Shown here: in pieces, positions 10,054 to 19,636 of the stretch
How the letters are laid out: each line of letters starts with the position of its first letter
Numbering within the stretch: the first letter of the stretch is position 1
Source of the DNA: Agrobacterium albertimagni AOL15
GTDB taxonomy: Bacteria; Pseudomonadota; Alphaproteobacteria; Rhizobiales; Rhizobiaceae
Assembly (NCBI RefSeq): GCF_000300855.1
Contig: NZ_ALJF01000001.1
Location: 62,001 to 126,000 of the forward strand
Length of the DNA stretch: 64,000 nt
Reading direction: 5' to 3'
Translations under genes and position numbers: made by a program
The notes under the pieces: generated by a model
What the model was told of the DNA's origin: nothing
What the model saw: only the letters and a program-made list of their open reading frames with translations
The model's database searches: none

Positions 10054-11061
10054 ATGGTGAGGTTCCTCCTGACACGCATCGCGTCTGCCGTGCCAGTGCT
10101 TCTGATCTTGAGCATTGTCACATTCGCGATCATCCAGGCACCACCGGGCGATTATGCCGACTATATCCGCTCGCAGCTGATGAATCAGGGGGGCGCCTCG
10201 TTCGAGCAGGCGGAAGCCCAGGCCCAGGCCTACCGCGTGGAGCACGGTCTCGATCAGCCGATGGTGGTTCAGTATTTCAACTGGATCGGCGGCATCGTGA
10301 CGAGGGGTGATTTCGGCTACAGCTTCTACTACAACAAGCCGGTTGCCGATGTTGTTGCAGAACGCCTGCCGCGCACGCTTGCACTTGCGCTCGTCTGCCA
10401 CATTCTCGCGTCGCTCCTCGGCATCGGCTTCGGCATCTGGGCTGCAACGCGCCAGTATTCCTGGATCGACAATCTCCTGTCGGCAATTTCATTCCTCGGC
10501 ATGACCATACCGCGCTTCCTGATGGCGCTGGTGCTCGTCTACCTCATGGTGTTCCACTACAACGTATCGGAGATCGGCAGCTTTTTCTCACCGCAATATG
10601 GTGGCGCGCCATGGTCCTGGGGCAAGTTCGTCGATCTCGTCAGCCATGTCTGGCCTGTCGTTGCCATCGCCGTCTTCGGGGGGTTGGCTTACAACATGCG
10701 CGTGATGCGGGGAAACCTGCTCGACACGCTGAACGCCCAGTATATCGAGACGGCCCGAGCCAAGGGGCTCGGTGAGGGCGCGGTCATCATGCGCCATGCC
10801 GTTCCCAATGCTGTCCATCCGCTTGTCATGTATCAGGGCGTGGTCCTGCCTTACATGCTGAGCGGCGAGATCGAGACTGCGATCATCTTTTCGCTGCCGA
10901 CGGTTGGACCGGCCATCGTCGGCTCGATGGCCGTGGGTGACGTCTATGTCACCGCCACCTTCATGATGGTGCTCGCAGCAACCTTGATCATCGGCAACAT
11001 CATTGCCGACATCCTGTTGGCGATGCTCGACCCGCGTGTTCGTGAATTGGGGAGGGCTTGA
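10054..11061 (+). CDS. agpB: Alpha-galactoside ABC transporter permease (DppB/OppB type)
   Basis: 335 residues. TM1 is at about residues 9-29 (IASAVPVLLILSIVTFAI). The OppB-type periplasmic region and the EAA-like loop (ETARAKGLGEGAVIMRHAVPN, about 230-250) are present. The ATG at 10054 follows GGAGTGAGTATGAG; a TTG at 10024 would add ten residues with no better ribosome site. It pairs with AgpC to form the channel. Its stop is one base from the agpC ATG, so the two are translationally linked. Confidence 0.9.
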   Translation: MVRFLLTRIASAVPVLLILSIVTFAIIQAPPGDYADYIRSQLMNQGGASFEQAEAQAQAYRVEHGLDQPMVVQYFNWIGGIVTRGDFGYSFYYNKPVADVVAERLPRTLALALVCHILASLLGIGFGIWAATRQYSWIDNLLSAISFLGMTIPRFLMALVLVYLMVFHYNVSEIGSFFSPQYGGAPWSWGKFVDLVSHVWPVVAIAVFGGLAYNMRVMRGNLLDTLNAQYIETARAKGLGEGAVIMRHAVPNAVHPLVMYQGVVLPYMLSGEIETAIIFSLPTVGPAIVGSMAVGDVYVTATFMMVLAATLIIGNIIADILLAMLDPRVRELGRA

Positions 11062-11062
11062 G

Positions 11063-12196
11063 ATGTTGACGCTGAACGAAACAGATACCGATGCCATCGC
11101 CGCTGCACACAATGAGCGAGGCCACAGAAACGAAAGCTATGCCGCCCTGGTCTGGCGCCGCTTTCGCCGTTCCTTCACGGGTATGATCGGCTTCATCCTG
11201 GTGATCCTTCTGGTGCTGATGGCGATCTTTGCGGAGTTCCTGTCGCCGCTTGGGCCGCGCGAAACCTACCAGAGCTTTTCTCCGCCGCAGACGATCAGCT
11301 TCAGCGATCAGGATGGCAATTACTCGATCTTTCCACGCGTCTACGGCATGGCGGAGACGGATGAGCTTGACCCGATCACGTTCCAGCCCATCGTCGGCCC
11401 TGACTATGCCAATCCGCATTACCTCGGTTTCTTTGTGCGCGGCAGCGAATACCGGCTCTTTGGTCTCATCCCCATGGAGCGCCGCTTCTTCGCCACTACG
11501 GACGGCACGCCGGTGCATTTCTTAGGCACCGATAAATTCGGGCGAGACGTGCTTTCGAGAGCCATTCACGGCTCGCGCATTTCGCTTGCCATTGCGCTTT
11601 CGGTGGTCTTCATCATCACCGTGGTCGGGACCAGTGTCGGCCTTGTCTCCGGCTATTACGGTGGCACCGCCGACGCCTGGATCCAGCGTTTCGTCGAAGT
11701 GGTGCTCGCCTTTCCGCAGCTGCCACTCTACCTGGCTTTGACCTCGCTCATTCCGGTCACCGCACCGACCCATATATTCTTAGGCTTCGTCGTCGTGGTC
11801 ATGTCCGCGCTTGGTTGGGCACAGATGTCACGCGAAGTACGTGGCAAGACGCTTGCTCTTGCCCGTATCGAATATGTCCGGGCCGCCATGGCCGTGGGTG
11901 CCACCGATACGCGGATCATTTTCCAGCATATCCTGCCGAATGTCATGAGCCATGTGATTGTAGCCGTCACGTTGCATATCCCGACGGTCGTGCTTCTGGA
12001 ATCCTTCCTCGGCTTCCTCGGCTTTGCCGTGAAGCCACCTCTCATCTCCTGGGGTCTGATGCTGCAGGATACCGCCACCTATTCGGTGATCGGATCCTAT
12101 CCCTGGATCCTGGCACCCGTCGGCTTTGTGTTTGTGACCGTCTTTGCCTTCAATGCGCTGGGCGACGGTCTGCGCGATGCCGTCGACCCTTATTGA
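11063..12196 (+). CDS. agpC: Alpha-galactoside ABC transporter permease (DppC/OppC type)
   Basis: 377 residues. An N-terminal OppC_N segment (LVWRRFRRSFTGMIGFILV) is followed by a long periplasmic loop (about residues 65-155) and the permease core with an EAA-type loop (YVRAAMAVGATDTRIIFQHI). It is longer than most DppC proteins because of the loop after TM1, a feature seen in relatives that carry oligosaccharides. The start at 11063 has GGAGGGCTTGAG directly upstream, inside the end of agpB. It partners AgpB, and agpD begins 11 bases after its stop. Confidence 0.9.
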   Translation: MLTLNETDTDAIAAAHNERGHRNESYAALVWRRFRRSFTGMIGFILVILLVLMAIFAEFLSPLGPRETYQSFSPPQTISFSDQDGNYSIFPRVYGMAETDELDPITFQPIVGPDYANPHYLGFFVRGSEYRLFGLIPMERRFFATTDGTPVHFLGTDKFGRDVLSRAIHGSRISLAIALSVVFIITVVGTSVGLVSGYYGGTADAWIQRFVEVVLAFPQLPLYLALTSLIPVTAPTHIFLGFVVVVMSALGWAQMSREVRGKTLALARIEYVRAAMAVGATDTRIIFQHILPNVMSHVIVAVTLHIPTVVLLESFLGFLGFAVKPPLISWGLMLQDTATYSVIGSYPWILAPVGFVFVTVFAFNALGDGLRDAVDPY

Positions 12197-12206
12197 GGAG
12201 CCGATC

Positions 12207-13874
12207 ATGGCTGCACCACTCAACAATGCCTATGCACCACCGGTCCGCTTCGACCATGAGGGCCGCGACAAAGCCCCGATCATCGACGCCCGCAATATCG
12301 GTGTCACCTTCAAGGTCGAGCACGGGACCGTCGAGGCTGTGAAGGATATCTCGTTTCAGCTCTATCGCGGAGAGACCATCGCGATCGTCGGGGAATCCGG
12401 TTCGGGAAAATCCGTCACGGCCCGCACCGTGATGGGCCTCTTGTCCAAGCGGGCCAAGGTTGCGCCTGCCGCAAGTGTGAATTTCAACGGCGACAATATT
12501 CTCAAGTTTTCTCCAGGCGCGCGCAGGGCTCTTCGCGGCAACCGCATCTCGATGATCTTTCAAGAGCCGATGAGTTCGCTCAATCCGCTCTATACCATCG
12601 GCAGCCAGATCGTGGAGGCGATCCGGGTTCACTCCAAGATCTCGAAATCAAAGGCCGAGGCGCGGGCGCTCGAGCTCTTGAAACAGGTGCAGATCCCCGA
12701 ACCCGAGGCGCGGCTGAAGCAATATCCGCACCAGCTTTCAGGCGGGCAGCGCCAGCGTGTCATGATCGCCATGGCGCTTTCCAATGATCCGGACGTGCTG
12801 ATCGCGGATGAGCCGACAACGGCACTCGATGTGACGGTGCAGGCACAAATCCTCAACCTGATACGCGCGCTCCAACAGGAGCGGGGCATGGCTGTGGTGC
12901 TGATCACCCATGACCTGACCATCGTTCGCAAATTCTCCGATTACGTCTACGTGATGCAATATGGCGAGATGCGGGAGCACAATACGACGGCTGAAATCTT
13001 TGCCAATCCACGCCATCCCTACACGCGAAAGCTCCTGGCGTCCGAGCCGCAGGGCAAGGCTGCACCGCTGCCCGAAGGCGCCGGGACGATTTTGACGGCC
13101 AAGGGTGTGCGGGTCAGTTTCATGATGCGGCATGGCGGGTTGTTCAAACCGGACCTGCGCGAACTTGTGGCGGTCGATGGACTGGGCCTCACGCTCCGCC
13201 GCCACGAAACCCTTGGCATCGTCGGTGAATCCGGATCTGGAAAGACCACGTTCGGACAGGCTTTGCTGCGACTGAACCAGCCGCTCGCCGGAGACATCCA
13301 GTTCGACGGAGAACGGATTGACGGACGCTCGCGCGCACGGATGCGGCCGCTGCGGTCACGCATGCAGATCGTGTTTCAGGACCCTTTTGCGTCTCTCAAT
13401 CCGCGCATGACGGTTGGCCAGATCATCGAGGAGGGCCTCGTCGTCAACGGCATTGGCCATTCCCGCGCCGACCGCCTCGCGCGTGTGCAGGACGCACTTT
13501 CTGCCTCAGGCATGCCGATGAATATCCTGTCGCGTTTTCCACACGAGTTTTCTGGTGGCCAGCGTCAACGCATTGCGATCGCCCGCGCCGTGGCGCTGGA
13601 ACCGGAATTCATCCTGCTCGATGAGCCGACATCGGCTCTCGATCTGTCGGTCCAGGCGCAGATCATCGAACTTTTGCGCAAGCTGCAGGATGAACGAGGG
13701 CTCAGTTATCTCTTCATTTCCCACGACCTGAAGGTGGTGCGCGCGCTGTGCCACCGCGTGATCGTCATGCAGAGCGGACAGATCGTGGAGGAAGGCAAGG
13801 TCGAGGACGTGCTGACCTCCCCACGAACCGACTACACCAAGCGGCTTGTGCGGGCCGCGTTCGACATCGCCTGA
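12207..13874 (+). CDS. agpD: Fused double ABC ATPase of the alpha-galactoside transporter (DppD-DppF fusion)
   Basis: 555 residues with two complete ABC ATPase domains in tandem. Domain 1 (about residues 25-280) has Walker A GESGSGKS and signature [12 protein letters not shown]. Domain 2 (about 295-550) has Walker [10 protein letters not shown] and signature [12 protein letters not shown]. Both have DEPT Walker B motifs. Peptide-type importers often use two separate ATPases; here one polypeptide supplies both, as in many sugar-specific members of this family. The ATG at 12207 follows TGAGGAGCCGATC. It energises AgpBC, and the second GH4 gene follows after 22 bases. Confidence 0.9.
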   Translation: MAAPLNNAYAPPVRFDHEGRDKAPIIDARNIGVTFKVEHGTVEAVKDISFQLYRGETIAIVGESGSGKSVTARTVMGLLSKRAKVAPAASVNFNGDNILKFSPGARRALRGNRISMIFQEPMSSLNPLYTIGSQIVEAIRVHSKISKSKAEARALELLKQVQIPEPEARLKQYPHQLSGGQRQRVMIAMALSNDPDVLIADEPTTALDVTVQAQILNLIRALQQERGMAVVLITHDLTIVRKFSDYVYVMQYGEMREHNTTAEIFANPRHPYTRKLLASEPQGKAAPLPEGAGTILTAKGVRVSFMMRHGGLFKPDLRELVAVDGLGLTLRRHETLGIVGESGSGKTTFGQALLRLNQPLAGDIQFDGERIDGRSRARMRPLRSRMQIVFQDPFASLNPRMTVGQIIEEGLVVNGIGHSRADRLARVQDALSASGMPMNILSRFPHEFSGGQRQRIAIARAVALEPEFILLDEPTSALDLSVQAQIIELLRKLQDERGLSYLFISHDLKVVRALCHRVIVMQSGQIVEEGKVEDVLTSPRTDYTKRLVRAAFDIA

Positions 13875-13896
13875 TTGCCCATTTCGGAGAAACCAC

Positions 13897-15273
13897 ATGG
13901 CAAAACATCCCAAGATCACCTTTATCGGTGCCGGTTCAACCGTATTCATGAAAAACATCATCGGTGACGTGTTGCAGCGTCCGGCCCTTGCCGATGCGAG
14001 TATCGCGCTGATGGACATCAATCCGCAGAGGCTCGAGGAAAGCGCGATCGTCGTCAACAAGCTGATCGCCTCGCTCGGCGTCTCTGCAAGGGCAAAGACC
14101 TACACCGATCAGCGCCAAGCTCTAGAAGATGCCGACTTCGTCGTCGTTGCCTTCCAGATTGGTGGCTATGAGCCCTGCACCGTTACTGATTTTGAGGTAC
14201 CCAAGAAATACGGCCTTCGCCATACAATTGCCGATACCCTGGGTGTTGGCGGCATCATGCGCGGCCTGCGCACTGTCCCGCATCTGTGGAAGATCTGCGA
14301 GGATATGTTGTCTGTCTGCCCGAACGCCATCCTGCTGCAATATGTGAACCCGATGGCGATCAACACCTGGGCGATTGCGGAGAAGTATCCAAGCATTCGA
14401 CAGGTCGGACTTTGCCACTCCGTCCAGGGGACCGCAATGGAACTCGCCGAGGATCTGGAGATCCCTTACGAGGAGATCCGCTACCGCTCCGCCGGCATCA
14501 ATCACATGGCCTTCTTCCTCGAATTCGAGCATCGGCAGAAGGATGGCAGCTACCGCAATCTCTATCCAGATCTCATCCGGGCCTACCGGGAGGGCAGGGC
14601 GCCCAAGCCGGGCTGGAACCCCCGTTGCCCCAACAAGGTGCGCTACGAGATGCTGACGCGGCTTGGCTATTTTGTCACCGAGAGCTCGGAGCACTTTGCT
14701 GAATACACGCCTTACTTCATCAAGGAAGGCCGTGAGGACCTGATCGAGAAGTTCGGCATTCCGCTGGATGAATATCCGAAACGCTGCATCGAGCAGATCG
14801 AACGGTGGCAAGGCCAGGCGGAAGCCTATCGGTTGGCCGACAAGATCGAGGTCAAGCAGTCGAAGGAATATGCGTCATCCATCATCAACTCGGTCTGGAC
14901 CGGCGAGCCCTCGGTGATCTACGGGAACCTCCGCAACAACGGCTGCATCACGTCTCTGCCGGCCAATTGTGCCGCTGAAGTGCCGTGCCTGGTCGATCAC
15001 AACGGCATCCAGCCCACCTATGTTGGTGATCTTCCTCCACAGCTGACGGCTTTGATGCGCACCAATATCAATGTCCAGGAACTGACGGTCCAGGCACTGA
15101 TGACGGAAAACCGAGAGCACATCTTCCACGCCGCGATGATGGATCCGCATACGGCCGCCGAACTCGATCTCGACCAGATCTGGTCGCTGACCGAGGACCT
15201 TTTGACAGCGCACAGCCCCTGGCTTCCCGAATGGACGCAGGGAAGCGCTTACCGACGGGCAAAGGCAAGCTGA
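13897..15273 (+). CDS. agaL2: GH4 alpha-galactosidase (MelA-type, AgaL2)
   Basis: 458 residues of glycoside hydrolase family 4, close in motif pattern to E. coli MelA. The NAD-binding turn is GAGSTVF (residues 11-17). NPMAINTW, Cys173 (GLCHSVQ) and His203 (INHMAFF) match the expected Mn2+ site. It hydrolyses alpha-galactosides inside the cell. The start is the ATG at 13897 after CGGAGAAACCAC. It is the last gene of the agp operon, bracketing the transporter together with agaL1. A 7-base-pair hairpin at 15297-15320 follows the stop. Confidence 0.9.
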   Translation: MAKHPKITFIGAGSTVFMKNIIGDVLQRPALADASIALMDINPQRLEESAIVVNKLIASLGVSARAKTYTDQRQALEDADFVVVAFQIGGYEPCTVTDFEVPKKYGLRHTIADTLGVGGIMRGLRTVPHLWKICEDMLSVCPNAILLQYVNPMAINTWAIAEKYPSIRQVGLCHSVQGTAMELAEDLEIPYEEIRYRSAGINHMAFFLEFEHRQKDGSYRNLYPDLIRAYREGRAPKPGWNPRCPNKVRYEMLTRLGYFVTESSEHFAEYTPYFIKEGREDLIEKFGIPLDEYPKRCIEQIERWQGQAEAYRLADKIEVKQSKEYASSIINSVWTGEPSVIYGNLRNNGCITSLPANCAAEVPCLVDHNGIQPTYVGDLPPQLTALMRTNINVQELTVQALMTENREHIFHAAMMDPHTAAELDLDQIWSLTEDLLTAHSPWLPEWTQGSAYRRAKAS

Positions 15274-15296
15274 TCAATCAGATCGATCGAGCCATT

Positions 15297-15320
15297 CGCC
15301 GCAGCGCCGGAGTTGCGGCG
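15297..15320 (+). terminator. Hairpin after agaL2
   Basis: CGCCGCA (15297-15303) pairs with TGCGGCG (15314-15320), 24 bases downstream of the agaL2 stop. A run of T is lacking, so it is at best a weak or Rho-assisted end of the agp operon. Confidence 0.4.
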
Positions 15321-15465
15321 GGTTCTTGGTAGGGTCTGCACCGTCTAGAGGCTCCGGATAATTCTCGCCTTCAACCAACCCGGAGCGCCTTATCCCTTGG
15401 TCTGCGGTAGCATCAAGGGTATAATCCTCTGCGTTTGGTCACGTCAGCCTTCAGCACCGTAAAAC

Positions 15466-15888
15466 TTAGTCTAGTCGATTGACCCGGCGTCCCGATTTTC
15501 CAGATGCTGCACCGAATGACGACGCGATCTTCATCATGAATGCCTTGCTAAATCGGCCGAGAACATTCTGATCCGGCTCGATGTACCAGGATCGTTCTGC
15601 AACGTCGTAGTTATACTCATCGACTATCACCCAGCAGCGCTTCAAGTCGCTCAATCCGGCTCGACGCGCTTCTGTTTCAGGAACTTCGATCGCGGCGCGA
15701 TCTGGCTGCGGAGGCTGGGTCGTGACCGCAAGCAGCGCAAGATGCGTGAGACCGTCTGTCGCCCCGCGGACCGCAACGACCACGCAGGTCGGGCGCGACT
15801 TGCGGCCTTCCGTCTCTCCACGCTCGTTCTGCCAGGCCCAGAGATATGGGTAAGCAATGACTTGACCGGGAAGAAAATCACGACTCAT
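15466..15888 (-). CDS. PemK/MazF-like toxin of a type II toxin-antitoxin pair
   Basis: 140 residues beginning MSRDFLPGQVIAYPYLWAWQ; the stretch GRKSRPTCVVVAV matches the RP-CVV core strand pattern of PemK/MazF-fold RNases. ATG codons at 15894 and 15888 are both possible. Its start lies just inside the end of the antitoxin gene, the usual antitoxin-first overlapping order. It would cut RNA when the labile antitoxin is lost, stabilising the replicon. The C-terminal tail (GAASGKSGRRVNRLD) is basic. The family call rests on motif pattern only. Confidence 0.7.
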   Translation of the reverse strand: MSRDFLPGQVIAYPYLWAWQNERGETEGRKSRPTCVVVAVRGATDGLTHLALLAVTTQPPQPDRAAIEVPETEARRAGLSDLKRCWVIVDEYNYDVAERSWYIEPDQNVLGRFSKAFMMKIASSFGAASGKSGRRVNRLD

Positions 15889-16138
15889 CGCCATAGCCTT
15901 CGCCACGCGACAGCCGATCGATCTCCGCCTCAAACAGGTCTATATGTTGCTTTGGCATTTCAGCTGTTTGATGAGCAGTGCGGGTATCGCCGCCGGTGCG
16001 TAAACGCTCATAATGATCGTAGCTCATCAGGACAAAGCGCGGTTTCCTGTGCTTAGTTAGGACCACCGGCTCACGGCTGGCAGCGTCGGTGACGTCGCCC
16101 ACTTGTTTGTTAAGATCACCTGTCGTGAACTGGCGCAT
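15878..16138 (-). CDS. Phd/YefM-family antitoxin
   Basis: 86 residues from MRQFTTGDLNKQVGDVTDAA. The N-terminal half has the Phd/YefM DNA-binding pattern (EPVVLTKHRKPRFVLMSYDHY). The C-terminal acidic stretch (IDLFEAEIDRLSRGEGYGDE) is the likely toxin-wrapping segment. The start at 16138 is chosen over an upstream ATG at 16192 because it gives the family's usual N-terminus. It overlaps the toxin gene and probably represses the shared promoter in 16139-16190. Pairing of a Phd-type antitoxin with a PemK/MazF-type toxin is known but less common than Phd-Doc or YefM-YoeB. Confidence 0.78.
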   Translation of the reverse strand: MRQFTTGDLNKQVGDVTDAASREPVVLTKHRKPRFVLMSYDHYERLRTGGDTRTAHQTAEMPKQHIDLFEAEIDRLSRGEGYGDES

Positions 16139-16184
16139 AGCTAAGACTCCGATTGGTGACTTCCATATTATCCATATTTTCTGG

Positions 16185-16580
16185 ATTCGCAAGAAATTCG
16201 CCAGTCGTCGCGTCGAATGGGTGTCATCTCCCTTTGAGGTGATACGACCGGGAGATCAAGCATCTCACTCAATATCTGTCATAACGATTCTGGAGCTTGA
16301 GCGCGTGATACTCTCCGTTCAGAGACGTGATATTGACTAGGGCGCTCGCTTACGGACCTGGATAGATAGCCGAGTTTGCCCGGAGTTCGCCCAGCGCATC
16401 ATTGCCACCGATGGAGCAGTTGCGACGCGATGTGCGCACTTGCATGTTCCGGATCGCCGAAATGAAGCTGATGCCCTCATCGCGGCCACTGCAGTCGTGC
16501 ACGGGCTCGTGGTCGTTACACGCAACATTAAAGACTTCCAGGGAACCGGCGTTGTCCTCGTGGACCCGTGGCGCGCCTGA
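16185..16580 (+). pseudogene. Decayed VapC-type PIN-domain toxin
   Basis: One frame reads SVITILELERVILSVQRRD, then a TAG stop at 16338-16340, then continues without a shift GARLRTWID ... HLHVPDRRNEADALIAATA ... VVTRNIKDFQGTGV and a normal ending at TGA 16578-16580. This is the order of a PIN-domain VapC/FitB toxin, with the second acidic cluster (NEADALIAATA) and the TRN-DF motif intact. The N-terminal LLDTN strand with the first catalytic Asp is missing and an in-frame nonsense codon splits the body. It lies back to back with the Phd/PemK pair. No partner antitoxin is seen upstream. Confidence 0.7.
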
Positions 16581-17015
16581 GGAACCGCAAGCCGAGTGCC
16601 TGAAAATTGTCTCTGCGAACTCGGCAGGACAACGCCGTCGTGTCCCTGAGCAGCTGAAGGTCGCGACTAGCCCTAGAGGCGTCCGGTCACCGACCGCGTT
16701 CGGTATAGGGCCTCTCGAAATCGGCAATCCGGTCGGCGGGAAAGTATCAACCCTTCACAAGAACTGTGAGTAGCGGAGGATCGCTCCGTCCTTCATCGAA
16801 GCTTCGTGGAACTTCAGCATTACCCCGCCTTGGCCGACATCCATTAGGTCACCCGCGACTCGACGCCGCCGCGCATTCCCCTTCAACGCAATGGGCGCTC
16901 TTTACCGGGCTGCACCTTGTGCGGTTCACTAACTCTGCACGACCTTCGCCCGAATGGGGCAGCTACGTCTCATAATGAGCCAGGCTTTTTCGAACCGAAA
17001 ACCCCTTCGCTCGAC
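16581..17015. other. Gene-free stretch
   Basis: 435 bases between the vapC remnant and the EamA gene. Only short overlapping frames without recognisable motifs or ribosome sites are present. It probably consists of decayed sequence; I see no repeat ends or RNA gene. Confidence 0.5.
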
Positions 17016-17912
17016 TTAGCTTTCAACACGTCGACGCCGGCCATCGACTGCGGCCATCGCCGCACCGCCGAGAACAAGTGGAAGCGCGCTCAGGAAGGCG
17101 TGGGACAAAGGCACATCGAACAAGAGCAGGTCGGCGAGTATCGGCCACGTGATTGCAAGATACTCGAAAGGCGCGAGCAACGAAGCCTCAGCGTGCCGGA
17201 ACGCCAATGTCATGGCGATATGCGCAAAACCTCCGAACAGCCCCGCAAGAACAAGCATGATGAGCTGATACATGTCCGGCGCCATCCAGCCAAAAGGAAT
17301 GGATGCAATGCCGCCGAGCATGGAGGCGATGACGAAGTAGAAGGCGATGGCGCCCGGATTCTCTGTCCGGCTGAGGCTGCGCACCATGATTAGCGCAAAG
17401 GCAGTAAGCACACCCATCAGCAGTCCAAAGACATAGCCCCATATCCGATCGCCGCTGAAATCCGTACTGCCCATTTCAGGCCAGACCAGGATGAGAACGC
17501 CTGCGAGCCCTAAAACGACACCGCCGACGCGCCAGACCGTCACCCGTTCCGACAACAGGAGAACGCCCGCGATGCTGGTGAATGTCGGCGACAGGTAGCT
17601 GAGCAGCGTTGCTTCCGCGAGGGGCAGTCTCGCAATTGAAGCGAATGACGCAAACATCGCGGCGGCACCCAGGCTTGAGCGAAGAAGATGTCCCAAAGGT
17701 CGCCTTGTCGAGAGACCATGCGGGAACTCACCGCGGATCCAGAGAAAGATCACAAGCGGGATCAGTGCAAATGCAGAGCGAAAGAAGACGATTTCTCCGA
17801 CGGGTACCTCGGTCGATATCGCCTTTATGCAGATTGACATGCCGGCAAAGAGACAACCGGACAAGATCCGCAAGGCAATGCCAAAAGGAGGATTCTCAGA
17901 AACTGCGCTCAC
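17016..17912 (-). CDS. EamA/DMT-family membrane transporter
   Basis: 298 residues with about ten hydrophobic segments arranged as two EamA repeats (about residues 10-145 and 155-290). Each half carries typical signatures: FFRSAFALIPL, LLSYLSPTFTSIAGVLLLSERV in repeat 1, and APFEYLAITWPILADLLLFDVP in repeat 2. The family exports small metabolites; the substrate cannot be predicted. It is monocistronic in appearance, with the end of the vapC-remnant region on one side and 270 bases without a supported gene on the other. Confidence 0.85.
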   Translation of the reverse strand: MSAVSENPPFGIALRILSGCLFAGMSICIKAISTEVPVGEIVFFRSAFALIPLVIFLWIRGEFPHGLSTRRPLGHLLRSSLGAAAMFASFASIARLPLAEATLLSYLSPTFTSIAGVLLLSERVTVWRVGGVVLGLAGVLILVWPEMGSTDFSGDRIWGYVFGLLMGVLTAFALIMVRSLSRTENPGAIAFYFVIASMLGGIASIPFGWMAPDMYQLIMLVLAGLFGGFAHIAMTLAFRHAEASLLAPFEYLAITWPILADLLLFDVPLSHAFLSALPLVLGGAAMAAVDGRRRRVES

Positions 17913-18183
17913 TCTTTATCCTTCGCGTCGATGGTTGCTGTGCCCAAACTGGAATCGGGGCGTTGGTATCAGCATCAAAGGGTGCAGGAGGTGGATAGGA
18001 GCGGTAACGAGAGAGTGCGACAACGAAAAACGCGCATCCACAAGCAAGGCGCCAACCAAACGTGTTCGGAGGGTGATCGTGCCGATATCGAGCCAATCTC
18101 TGCCCTGATCCGGTTGAGTTGGTCCCAGAACATCATGCTGGGCTCAAGGGTGACAATTGTCCGGCCCGTTTCACGCCGACAGT

Positions 18184-18540
18184 CTAAAGCGACTTCGCAG
18201 CATTGCGCGACAGGAAGTTGGTGAACCAGCCGGCAGCGACCCCGACAAGCACACCGAGCGCCTTGACCACGGCATCTTGAAACTGAGGGTGTCGCGTCTT
18301 GGAGGCGAACTGAACCAGCTCGATCACGAACGCGGCGAAGAAAAGCACGACGGTGATGGAAAGGACCCGGCGCGGATAGGCGATGACAAACAACGCCGAC
18401 ATCCCGAGAAAAGCGAGCGCACGATCGAGATTGTTCGAGGTGATGGTGGGTGGTCTCGCCTCAATCGGTACCACCGTGACGAAGACGATGAGGGCCAACC
18501 CCGTCCAGGCGGCAAAACGAACGATTCTGCGAATGGTCAT
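18184..18540 (-). CDS. VanZ-like small membrane protein
   Basis: 118 residues from MTIRRIVRFAAWTG with four predicted membrane spans: TGLALIVFVTVVPIEARP, LDRALAFLGMSALFVIAYP, LSITVVLFFAAFVIELVQF and the C-terminal LGVLVGVAAGWFTNFL. The spacing of P-E-A-RP, LDRALAF, ELVQ and the polar QDAVVKALG segment fits VanZ-like proteins. The frame is open back to 18651, but the M at 18540 gives the family-like N-terminus. The function of chromosomal and plasmid VanZ-like proteins is generally unknown. Confidence 0.7.
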   Translation of the reverse strand: MTIRRIVRFAAWTGLALIVFVTVVPIEARPPTITSNNLDRALAFLGMSALFVIAYPRRVLSITVVLFFAAFVIELVQFASKTRHPQFQDAVVKALGVLVGVAAGWFTNFLSRNAAKSL

Positions 18541-18775
18541 CAATCCATGATAGCAACAAGGGTGCCGGCCGCAAGGAAAGGGAACAGGCGGCGATGAAAG
18601 CCACCCAGACAGTACGGCTATGGATAAGGCTGACCTACGCTCGGACGGCATTCGGGCTCGATCACCCTCTGCCGATGCCGGGCAGTATTGCGCATCCGGC
18701 GTGGCCCCGCTCGAGGCGCAACGACCAGCTTGATTTGTAGATCGAATCTGCCCCTGGCCGCCTCAACCCGACGGC

Positions 18776-19636
18776 CTACGATCGATCCATCGAAGTAGAC
18801 ACGACCGACATCGACCTGAGATCGCGCCGATGCTCGGCCATCGGGATCATCTCACGCACCCTGTCGACCACTGTCCGGTCGAGCACAGCATTGATGACGC
18901 CGATCTCCCGATCCGCCGTTGCAATCACACGTCCCCAGGGATCGACCACCGTGGAATGCCCGAACATCACCCGCTCCTCACCATTGGGAGCACGGTAACT
19001 GCCACACTGGCCACAAGCCACGAAGTAACACTGAAATTCGATCGCCCTGGCTCGGCACAAGACCTCCCAGTGATCTTTACCCGTCTGCTGCGTGAAGGCG
19101 GCTGGGAGGATGATCAGATCGACATCCAACCCTGCCAGCTGATCAAACAGCCGAGAAAAGCGCAGATCATAACAGATCGCACAACCGACCCTGAACCCAC
19201 CTATCGCATAGACAAGCAGCCCATCTCCCGCTGCGACCACGGCTGACTCAGCATAGACTTTGCCGTCTGGTGCCGTGATGTCGAAGAGATGGATCTTGCG
19301 ATAGCGGCCAATCTCCGTCCCTGACGCATCAAAGACCACAGAAGTGTTGAAAATCGTGCTCGCATCCGAACGACGCTCCAACAGGCTGCCGGCATGAATG
19401 GCGACACCGGCCTCGCGGGCAAAGGTCCGAACCATTTCATAGGCCTCACCGCCGGGCGCCAGATCAGCAGCCTGCCGCTTCTCCTCCGGCGTCCCACCGG
19501 TCCAGTCGAAATGCTCCGGCAAGACCAGGAGATCGGGCTTTGCCCCAGCACAGGCGTCGCGCATCAAACGCAGAGCCTGGGCGAGATTGGCCGATCGATC
19601 CGGCTGCGAGTTCATCTGGATGAGTGCGATGTTCAT
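18776..19636 (-). CDS. Carbon-nitrogen hydrolase (nitrilase superfamily amidase)
   Basis: 286 residues with the Glu-Lys-Cys triad of the superfamily: Glu in VLPEHFDWTG (about residue 41), Lys in RYRKIHLFD (about 118) and Cys in GCAICYDLRF (about 154). The subgroup resembles omega-amidase/Nit2-type enzymes rather than true nitrilases. Its ATG at 19636 overlaps the stop of the RraA-like gene, so the two are co-translated. It is the last gene of the operon that starts with the PotD-like binding protein, which suggests it hydrolyses an amide or carbamoyl intermediate of the imported compound. That role is inference. Confidence 0.85.
   Translation of the reverse strand: MNIALIQMNSQPDRSANLAQALRLMRDACAGAKPDLLVLPEHFDWTGGTPEEKRQAADLAPGGEAYEMVRTFAREAGVAIHAGSLLERRSDASTIFNTSVVFDASGTEIGRYRKIHLFDITAPDGKVYAESAVVAAGDGLLVYAIGGFRVGCAICYDLRFSRLFDQLAGLDVDLIILPAAFTQQTGKDHWEVLCRARAIEFQCYFVACGQCGSYRAPNGEERVMFGHSTVVDPWGRVIATADREIGVINAVLDRTVVDRVREMIPMAEHRRDLRSMSVVSTSMDRS

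Noticed and set aside
17896..18096. 66-codon minus-strand frame with one hydrophobic stretch upstream of the EamA gene
   Set aside because: It has no clear ribosome site, overlaps the EamA start and matches no family I recognise.
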